Shown here in pieces: positions 16,955 to 23,822 of a stretch of 38,898 nt of DNA; positions within the stretch are counted from its first letter, which is position 1; every line of letters starts with the position of its first letter. Source of the stretch: Leptospiraceae bacterium (GTDB lineage Bacteria; Spirochaetota; Leptospiria; Leptospirales; Leptospiraceae); the NCBI GenBank assembly GCA_027485405.1, contig JAIXRB010000207.1, forward strand, positions 1-38,898. Reading direction: 5' to 3'. Both the position numbers and the translations under genes were made by a program. The notes below the pieces were generated by a model that was not told where the DNA came from, searched no databases, and worked only from the letters and a program-made list of their open reading frames with translations.

Positions 16955-17292
16955 TAGAACCAACAATCAGCCTACATTCTGAGCAATTGGGTGAAACCAC
17001 AATCATTAGAATCCATGGCAATATGGATGTTCACAACACGCATGCCATTGAAAAAGAATTAATGCAAATTTTGGAAAAATCGACGAAATCAGTGGTGTAC
17101 GATTTAAAGGACGTAGCATTTGTTTCTTCGGCTGGACTCAGAATTCTGATTTCGTCTCTTAAATTCTGCCAAGAAAAAGGTATTAAAATTTCTCTTTGTG
17201 GACTGCGACCAGCTGTAGAAAAAGTCTTTGACGTTGTAGGAATGCAGACCATCTTTTCTGTTTATCCTGACCTAGACTCTGCTTTATCTTAA
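16951..17292 (+). CDS. STAS-domain anti-sigma factor antagonist
   Basis: The protein is 113 aa and consists of a single STAS domain of the SpoIIAA/RsbV type. The pattern YDLKDVAFVSSAGLRILIS places the phospho-acceptor serine at S59 or S60. In this family the unphosphorylated form binds a kinase/anti-sigma factor and releases the bound partner; a SpoIIE-type phosphatase reactivates it. The ATGA overlap (16951-16954) with the phosphatase-ATPase gene implies translational coupling and makes that protein the natural partner. No sigma factor gene lies next to it, so the downstream target is unknown. Confidence 0.93.
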   Translation: MIEPTISLHSEQLGETTIIRIHGNMDVHNTHAIEKELMQILEKSTKSVVYDLKDVAFVSSAGLRILISSLKFCQEKGIKISLCGLRPAVEKVFDVVGMQTIFSVYPDLDSALS

Positions 17293-17338
17293 AAATCTCT
17301 TTTCTCCCAAAAATCTAAGCCGAAACTGGAAAAATCTT

Positions 17339-18994
17339 ATGGAAAACCAAACGTATTCCCTTTCTAACCCTTTTACTACATTAGAACAACCCAAAGCAGA
17401 GACTCAGAAAAAAGGTATTTATGAAGATGCCATAGCTATGGGGAAGGAACTGATCGAAAAACCTTATATAGGTGGTGGTGATGATCGAATCAGAGTACAG
17501 CATTCAAAGAATAGAATGACTGTTTGGGAAAGAATTAAAGTCCTCACGGACACAGAGCCTAACATACTGTACCAAAACTGGGGAAGAAACCTAGACGGTG
17601 CCTCACTCGTCACTGGAATTTTAAACATCAAAGGGCGCGATGTAGCTGTGTATGGTCACGACTTTACATTGCGAGCGGGTTCCATGGATGCCACCAATGG
17701 AAGTAAGCTTGCCAGACTTATTTTGATGGCTGGCGAACATGGTATTCCCCTCATTGGAATGAACGATTCAGCAGGAGCTTTTGTTCCTGCGGGAGTGGGT
17801 GGTTTAGATGGATATTCGGAGGCTTTCACCGCTTTACGGAAAATAAGTGGGGTCTCTCCATCCATTATGCTTATGTTTGGTTTTAATGCGGGGGGTGGTT
17901 CTTATCTCCCAAGACAAGGCTCTTATATGATCCAGTGTGAAAACACATTCTTTGGATTGACTGGGCCAGGAGTCGTAAAATCCGTTTTAGGTGAAGACAT
18001 TTCGGCTGAAGATTTGGGTGGACCAAAAGTTCACGGTCAATCCGGGGTTGTGGATCTAGTCACAAACGACGAACTAGGATCTCTTCGAACAGCAATTCGT
18101 TTGCTTTCGTATCTACCAGACAACAATAGAAGTTTTGCTCCATTTTACAAAACTTCCGATTCTACGGATCGTTTTATCTACGAAGAAGACATTTTATTTC
18201 GCAAAACATTCAACAGCCCAACTGGGATGAATACTCCGTTTGATATCACGCTTTATCTTCAACAGATTTGCGACCACGGTGAATTCTTTGAAGTGCAACC
18301 ACAGAGAGCTCGAAACATAGTAACGGCTTTTGGGAGAATCGGTGGGCATGTCGTAGGCTTCCTAGCCAATAACAGTGCCGTATCCTCTGGGCAGATTGAT
18401 ATTGGAGCCTCTCGAAAAGGCACTCGGTTTGTTCGGTTTTGCAATCTATACAACATCCCGATGGTTTTTATCGAGGACACGACTGGTTTCTTGCCTGGAA
18501 AAGACCAAGAGCACAATGGAATCGTTTTAGAAGGTAGAAAACTTTTAGATTCCATTATTGACTTAAGAACCCCTCGTTTGACTCTAATCATACGGAATGC
18601 ATTTGGTGGCGCTTATGCCACTTTTAATTCATTTTTCACTGGTGCTTCCATGGTTTTTGCGCTACCTACAGCACGGATCGCTGTCATGGGTCCCGCTGGA
18701 AAAGAATACGTTTACAAAGACGAAAACACGCAGATATTAAAAGACTATCAAGCAAACATAAAGAAAGGAATGGCGGCAAAAGATGCGAGCCTCGAAAGAG
18801 ACAAGCGTCTAGCTGAGCTTAGCCAAAAATACGAAAAGGAGCTTATGAATCCGAAAGAAGCTTTGTCACTGGGTTCAGTCTCTTCGATCATTCTTCCTGG
18901 CTATACTCGAAAAGTTTTACACAAAAACTTAAGTTTCTTAATGTCCAAATACACACCATCACCACTTAGCGGACCACAAAGGGAGTTCGAATAA
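17339..18994 (+). CDS. Acyl-CoA carboxylase, carboxyltransferase subunit
   Basis: It transfers the carboxyl group from carboxybiotin to an acyl-CoA. The protein is 551 aa and has the two crotonase-fold halves of the PccB/AccB type in one chain. The N-terminal half includes GMNDSAGAFVPAGVGGLDGY and FGLTGPGVVKSVLGEDI with the oxyanion glycines. The C-terminal half includes EDTTGFLPGKDQEHNGIV and IRNAFGGAYATFNS. The acyl-CoA used (acetyl, propionyl or longer) cannot be told by eye. The gene for the biotin-carrying subunit follows after 3 bases, so the pair forms one enzyme. It may serve malonyl-CoA synthesis or propionyl-CoA assimilation. Only a weak ribosome binding site precedes the ATG. Confidence 0.93.
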   Translation: MENQTYSLSNPFTTLEQPKAETQKKGIYEDAIAMGKELIEKPYIGGGDDRIRVQHSKNRMTVWERIKVLTDTEPNILYQNWGRNLDGASLVTGILNIKGRDVAVYGHDFTLRAGSMDATNGSKLARLILMAGEHGIPLIGMNDSAGAFVPAGVGGLDGYSEAFTALRKISGVSPSIMLMFGFNAGGGSYLPRQGSYMIQCENTFFGLTGPGVVKSVLGEDISAEDLGGPKVHGQSGVVDLVTNDELGSLRTAIRLLSYLPDNNRSFAPFYKTSDSTDRFIYEEDILFRKTFNSPTGMNTPFDITLYLQQICDHGEFFEVQPQRARNIVTAFGRIGGHVVGFLANNSAVSSGQIDIGASRKGTRFVRFCNLYNIPMVFIEDTTGFLPGKDQEHNGIVLEGRKLLDSIIDLRTPRLTLIIRNAFGGAYATFNSFFTGASMVFALPTARIAVMGPAGKEYVYKDENTQILKDYQANIKKGMAAKDASLERDKRLAELSQKYEKELMNPKEALSLGSVSSIILPGYTRKVLHKNLSFLMSKYTPSPLSGPQREFE

Positions 18995-18997
18995 ATC

Positions 18998-21754
18998 ATG
19001 TTAAACTCAAAAAGAGAGAGAATACTTTTTTCCCAATCCGATTCGGAATGGATTCGGTCCTTCCATGTTTCAGACATCAAATGTCTGATTGTTTGTAGAG
19101 GACCAGTTCGAAAAGAAGCCATTGATGTTTTTGATTCAATTGGAATCAAAGAATACGGAATTTTGCTTTCTGAAAAAGACTCGATTGTCTATCCCAAGGC
19201 TTTAGCTCCGGAACTAAGAAACTTCCGATTTCCAGATAACGTGCATCGTGTTCCAGATTATATGGGAGCAGGGCAAGAAGAAAAAGAACAGCGCATCCAC
19301 CAAATTATCAGCATTGCAAAAGACAATGGATATACGCACCTTTTTGCAGGCTACGGGTTCATGGCAGAAGATGCTGGTTTCATCGAAGCGATAGAAGAAT
19401 CGGGGCTTACATTTATGGGACCTAGTTCCCATGTTGCAAAGGGAGTCGGAGCCAAAGACGAAGCAAAAAAATTAGCTCGATCGATGAATGTATCGGTCAC
19501 GCCAGGGGTTGATAACATAACAGCTTTAGCACTTTTGTCTCGCTATGGAAAAACCAAAGAGGCTTTGGAGAAAGTAGCAAAAGATAATGGCTTGGCATTT
19601 CAATTCAAAGACTCCATCGCCATTGAAGAAAATGCAGAAGCTATTTTGCAATTAGGTTATGAAAAATTAATTGATATTGTTACTATTGCTGACTTACAGA
19701 AAGAAGCATTGACACAATGTCAGACGATCTGGGCAAAATACCCAGGAAACCGAATCCGCTTTAAATACATCGGTGGAGGTGGGGGAAAAGGACAGAGGGT
19801 CATCCAGGATACTGCATCCATTGATTCCGCGGTTATGGAAATTTTAGCCGAATCAAAAGTAACTGCAATCGGATCTAACAAGAACTTTCTAATCGAGTTG
19901 AACATTGAAAACACTCGTCACAACGAAATCCAGCTTATCGGAAACGGGGAATGGAGTTTGTCTTTAGGAGGAAGAGATTGTTCCGTGCAAATGCATGAGC
20001 AAAAGCTCCTTGAGATATCTCTTACCCAAGAGTTGTTGCACAAAGAGATTGAAGAAGCAAAACCAAAGTCTCCTAAAAAAGTAGAAATTCTAACTAAGGA
20101 CCTTAAAACCTTGGAAGAAATGGAAGCCCAAGCGGAAGTTTTGGGTAAGGCTGTCGGATTGAATTCAGTTTCTACGTTCGAGTGTATTGTGGAAGGAAAC
20201 AACTTTTTCTTTATGGAAGTCAACACTCGGATCCAAGTGGAACACCGAGTAACGGAGATGGTTTATGAACTCAAGTTCGTCAACCCTTCCAATCCAAAAG
20301 ATTTTTTCTATGTGGATTCCTTGGTAGAAGCAATGGCTATTCTTTCCGTTCATGGAAAAAAAGTTCCAAAACCCGAAAGAGTTGTTCGCAACGTTTCAGG
20401 CGCGGAAGTTCGGATCAACGCAACAAACCGTAGTTTGCAACCACATGCAGGGGGGATCATTCAAACTTGGTCTCTTCCCATCGAAGGTGAGATTCGGGAT
20501 GACCAAGGTATTTGCACAAAGAACCCAGACACGGGAGCCTTTGTTCATTATAACTTAGCGGGAGCCTATGACTCAAACGTGGCTCTCATCGTATCCTATG
20601 GTGAAAATCGAACTAAAAATTTAGAAAAGCTTTCTGATATTTTGCGCAGAACGGAACTTAGAGGACAAAACCTAGAAACCAATTTGCTAGTTCACTATGG
20701 ACTCATCAATTGGATTTTGGGAAAGGATGCCATGTTTAAACCTTCCACTTCCTTTATGGTTTCCTATCTTGCCGGAATTGGAAGCCTTCAATCTCTATTA
20801 AATGATTTAGATTTGGAATTGGTTTGGGGAGACCGAGTAAAAAAAGCACAACCCGAAGAGAAAAAAGCCCTTGTTCCAAAACAAACATTGGTATTGCGAC
20901 CACTTGAAAAGCTTTTTTCCAATCCGCATGTATTGGGTGGATTTCTCGGTTTCTATGAAGAAAAGTTTTGGACAGTTTCAAGTGGAAAGATTGAGTTTCT
21001 GGAAAATCCAATTCGCCTCTTGCAAGCTTTGTATTTTTACCTAAATATGGAATACACAGAAGCAAAGCCCGCATCTGAAAAGATTTGGGAAAGTGACCAG
21101 AAAATCTTATTAGAAGGCTTAGCTTTCTATGAAGAAGCAGGAAAAGCACTAGGAAAAAGCAATTGGAAAGAACTGAATTCAATTCTAAGTGGAGATTCCA
21201 ATCCAAAATCGAAAGAGTGGAACGAAGAATTTTGGGCTAAAGTGAAAGCCGCTCATAGAGGGTTTCAATCTGGTTTAGATCTGCTTTCCATCATTCCAGC
21301 ACTTGGCAAGAAATCTAAATTTTTAGAAATCACCGTTGATTCCGATTTGAATGGTGTGATTCCGGATTTATTTAAAAAAGCTGAGACTCGCGATGCTTTG
21401 ATCAAACTTCTGAACCCACCTCCAAAAATGTCTGGAGATGAGATTGTCGCCCCAATGGGCGGAATGTTCTATTCCAGAGAGGCACCGAACCTTCCAATTA
21501 TGATAGAAGAGGGAGCGCATTTCCAAGCGGGCACTCCACTTTTCATCATAGAAGTTATGAAGATGTTCAATAAGATATTGGCGCCTGTCAGTGGAACTGT
21601 TGTTAAGAATTTGATGGTAGATTCGGATGGAAAGATTGTCTCAAAGGGACAGCCTATCTTTAAGATAAAGCCCGATGAAATCATCAAAGAAGAGTCCCAA
21701 GAAGAGATAACTAAAAGAAAACTGGCATTAGCTCAAGAGATAATTTCTTTGTAA
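18998..21754 (+). CDS. Acyl-CoA carboxylase, biotin carboxylase/biotin carboxyl carrier subunit (divergent)
   Basis: It carboxylates its own biotin at the expense of ATP and bicarbonate for the neighbouring carboxyltransferase. The protein is 918 aa. The N-terminal biotin carboxylase domain contains HLFAGYGFMAEDAGF, the glycine-rich loop KYIGGGGGKGQRVI, GGRDCSVQMHEQK and MEVNTRIQVEHRVTE, which keeps the catalytic arginine. The usual RDCSVQRRHQK is altered, and about 65 extra residues lie before the glycine-rich loop, so the domain is divergent. A linker (about 600-830) is of unclear fold. The C-terminal biotinyl domain has EVMKM, with biotin on about K854. The 3' end overlaps the convergent cheB by 22 bases. 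Confidence 0.92.
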   Translation: MLNSKRERILFSQSDSEWIRSFHVSDIKCLIVCRGPVRKEAIDVFDSIGIKEYGILLSEKDSIVYPKALAPELRNFRFPDNVHRVPDYMGAGQEEKEQRIHQIISIAKDNGYTHLFAGYGFMAEDAGFIEAIEESGLTFMGPSSHVAKGVGAKDEAKKLARSMNVSVTPGVDNITALALLSRYGKTKEALEKVAKDNGLAFQFKDSIAIEENAEAILQLGYEKLIDIVTIADLQKEALTQCQTIWAKYPGNRIRFKYIGGGGGKGQRVIQDTASIDSAVMEILAESKVTAIGSNKNFLIELNIENTRHNEIQLIGNGEWSLSLGGRDCSVQMHEQKLLEISLTQELLHKEIEEAKPKSPKKVEILTKDLKTLEEMEAQAEVLGKAVGLNSVSTFECIVEGNNFFFMEVNTRIQVEHRVTEMVYELKFVNPSNPKDFFYVDSLVEAMAILSVHGKKVPKPERVVRNVSGAEVRINATNRSLQPHAGGIIQTWSLPIEGEIRDDQGICTKNPDTGAFVHYNLAGAYDSNVALIVSYGENRTKNLEKLSDILRRTELRGQNLETNLLVHYGLINWILGKDAMFKPSTSFMVSYLAGIGSLQSLLNDLDLELVWGDRVKKAQPEEKKALVPKQTLVLRPLEKLFSNPHVLGGFLGFYEEKFWTVSSGKIEFLENPIRLLQALYFYLNMEYTEAKPASEKIWESDQKILLEGLAFYEEAGKALGKSNWKELNSILSGDSNPKSKEWNEEFWAKVKAAHRGFQSGLDLLSIIPALGKKSKFLEITVDSDLNGVIPDLFKKAETRDALIKLLNPPPKMSGDEIVAPMGGMFYSREAPNLPIMIEEGAHFQAGTPLFIIEVMKMFNKILAPVSGTVVKNLMVDSDGKIVSKGQPIFKIKPDEIIKEESQEEITKRKLALAQEIISL

Positions 21755-22797
21755 ATCTCTTGCAGGGGGAGAATGAGATCCACGCAACCCCTGCGGATGG
21801 CTTCTTTCGGCATTCCAAAAACAACGCAAGTATCCTCGTTTTGAGCGATGGTCTTTGATCCTGCGGCTTTTAAGTCTACCATGGCCGCGGCACCATCATC
21901 GCCCATACCTGTCATAATAATACCTTTGGCGTTTTTCCCAGCATTCTTAGCCACAGAGCGAAAGAGAACATCCACGCTGGGTTTGTGGCGGTTCACCAAA
22001 GGTCCATCACTGATCTCAACGTAATACTGAGCTCCGGATCGTTTGAGCTGCATATGGCGACTGCCTGGAGCAATCAGAGCTAAACCTGGTACAACTCTAT
22101 CTCCGTCCTTGCCTTCTCGAACTTCTATATCGCAAATTGTATTTAACCTTTTGGCAAACGCCTCTGTGAATTTTTCAGGCATATGCTGTACAATAACAAT
22201 TCCTGGAGTTTTATCTCTTGGAAGCTTTGTTAGAACTTCTTCGAGGGCAATGGTTCCTCCCGTTGAAGTTCCAATCGCTACGATCTTTTCGGTAGCTTGG
22301 ATGTTAGAAATTTCAGATTTTATTCTTTTTTGCGGTTGTTCACTGGTATTGATAGTGCTTGCTCGCATTCTGCCTAAGTTTGAATGAGAGGCGGCTGTCA
22401 CTGCGTCTAGAAGTTCGATGGCAGAATCAGTTAAGAAGTCTTTTAGACCAACTTTTGGTTTTGTGATGATTTCGACCGCACCGAGACTCATTGCAATCAG
22501 TGCCGTCTCAGAGCCTTCGGTTGTTAGCGTTGAACAAATAACAACCGGGGTAGGCTTCTCAGCCATTATCTTTTTAAGAAAAGAGATCCCATCCATTCTG
22601 GGCATTTCAATATCTAATACAATCACATCTGGCCAGTCCTTCTGCATTTTTTCAATGGCAAATAGAGGATCGGGAGCCGAGCCTAGAAAAAGGAAATTTG
22701 GATCTTTTGAGAAAAGGTCAGATAATACCTGTCTTACGATTGCTGAATCATCGACTACAAAAACTTTGATCTTTTGATTGCTTTGAGGTGTTGTCAT
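21733..22797 (-). CDS. cheB: Chemotaxis response regulator protein-glutamate methylesterase
   Basis: It demethylates (and can deamidate) chemoreceptor glutamates for adaptation and is activated by CheA phosphorylation. The protein is 354 aa. The N-terminal receiver domain has the acidic pair in VVDDSA and the phospho-accepting D62 in VLDIEMPRMDG. The C-terminal esterase domain carries the serine in AIGTSTGGTIAL, the histidine in VIVQHMPEKFTEAF and the aspartate in MTGMGDDGAAAM, a complete catalytic triad. The start ATG overlaps the cheD stop (ATGA). It is the last gene of the che operon and runs 22 bases into the end of the carboxylase gene on the other strand. Confidence 0.97.
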   Translation of the reverse strand: MTTPQSNQKIKVFVVDDSAIVRQVLSDLFSKDPNFLFLGSAPDPLFAIEKMQKDWPDVIVLDIEMPRMDGISFLKKIMAEKPTPVVICSTLTTEGSETALIAMSLGAVEIITKPKVGLKDFLTDSAIELLDAVTAASHSNLGRMRASTINTSEQPQKRIKSEISNIQATEKIVAIGTSTGGTIALEEVLTKLPRDKTPGIVIVQHMPEKFTEAFAKRLNTICDIEVREGKDGDRVVPGLALIAPGSRHMQLKRSGAQYYVEISDGPLVNRHKPSVDVLFRSVAKNAGKNAKGIIMTGMGDDGAAAMVDLKAAGSKTIAQNEDTCVVFGMPKEAIRRGCVDLILPLQEIYKEIIS

Positions 22798-23306
22798 TTA
22801 TTGTTTGTCTCCAAGTAAACCTCTCCATCCCAAACAGTGAAAAAAACGCGACGATGGGTTGATCCTCCCGTATTTTCAGAGACTATCGGAATTCTATGTT
22901 CACTTAAAATTTGCTTTGCGAATTGTATGTTTCTAAGGCCCACTTGCCTCGAATTTCCAGCATTGTTCACATCGGCTAGAATGCTTTCCTCTTTGCTGAA
23001 CATATCAGATCCACCAAAGATTTTAGCCTGAAATTCTGAAGGTTCGGCTCTGTTTTGTTTCAAGCTTTGAAGAAACATTTGAAATGCTTCTTCTGCGTAT
23101 TTTCCATCCAATCCGTTTAGTGAAGAACCTTGGGTTCTTAAGGGCAGAAGGTAGTGGCACATTCCCCCGATTTTCCGAGAGGGTGACCAGAGAATGATGG
23201 AAACACAGGATCCCAAAAGAGTTCGAAAACGGTAGCTTTCGCCCCCGAAACCAAACTCTCCTGGGTTCAAAAAGACATCTTGGACAATCGTCGGGTTCGC
23301 TATCAA
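22794..23306 (-). CDS. cheD: Chemoreceptor glutamine deamidase
   Basis: It deamidates glutamines of chemoreceptors, and in some bacteria also tunes CheC-type phosphatases. The protein is 170 aa. The catalytic cysteine C34 lies in TLLGSCVSIIL and the histidine H51 in GGMCHYLLP; their spacing of 17 residues matches the family. The start is a TTG at 23306, because no in-frame ATG occurs before the catalytic motif. It is 4 bases after the cheW stop and the ribosome binding site is weak, so translational coupling to cheW is likely. It overlaps cheB by 4 bases. Confidence 0.94.
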   Translation of the reverse strand: MIANPTIVQDVFLNPGEFGFGGESYRFRTLLGSCVSIILWSPSRKIGGMCHYLLPLRTQGSSLNGLDGKYAEEAFQMFLQSLKQNRAEPSEFQAKIFGGSDMFSKEESILADVNNAGNSRQVGLRNIQFAKQILSEHRIPIVSENTGGSTHRRVFFTVWDGEVYLETNNK

Positions 23307-23310
23307 AGTA

Positions 23311-23805
23311 TTATTCGGCGAGTTTTGCTTCTTCTTTTTCTAAACTAACCTCTTGGAGTGCATTGATTTCTTCTATATTCAATACTTGGTTGATGTTTAA
23401 AAGAATTACAAAGCCCTCTTCGATTTTGCCTAGACCTTGCACGAAGTCTAACTTGATTTTAGCTCCAAAGCTCGGTGCCGATTCAACCATGTTCGGTGGA
23501 ATGTCTAAAACTTCGTTTACTGCATCCACCAATAGACCTAAATCCATTTTTTCGTCAGCTAAAGTCAGTTCCACGATTACAATACAAGATTTTCTGTTGA
23601 TAGAACTCTTTTTCTTGTAAAATCGCATGTTTAAATCTAAAACCGGTACCACGTTGCCGCGGAGGTTGATGACGCCAGGAATAAACTCTGGCATCATTGG
23701 AACATGGGTCACTGATTCGAATTCAATAATCTCCTTTATATGGAGAATACCAATCCCAAAAAGCTCTTCCCCTAGTTTGAAAGTGAGGTATTGTATTTCT
23801 TGCAT
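23311..23805 (-). CDS. cheW: Chemotaxis coupling protein
   Basis: It bridges chemoreceptors and CheA in the signalling array. The protein is 164 aa and is a single CheW domain: YLTFKLGEELFGIGILHIKE at the N-terminus, then HVPMMPEFIPGVINLRGNVV, which is the family signature, and DAVNEVLDIP further on. The tail (KEEAKLAE) is acidic and short. GAGGGA lies at good spacing before the ATG. It lies 17 bases after the MCP gene, which places a dedicated receptor and coupler together. Confidence 0.97.
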   Translation of the reverse strand: MQEIQYLTFKLGEELFGIGILHIKEIIEFESVTHVPMMPEFIPGVINLRGNVVPVLDLNMRFYKKKSSINRKSCIVIVELTLADEKMDLGLLVDAVNEVLDIPPNMVESAPSFGAKIKLDFVQGLGKIEEGFVILLNINQVLNIEEINALQEVSLEKEEAKLAE

Positions 23806-23822
23806 TTTATTCCCTCACTGGT

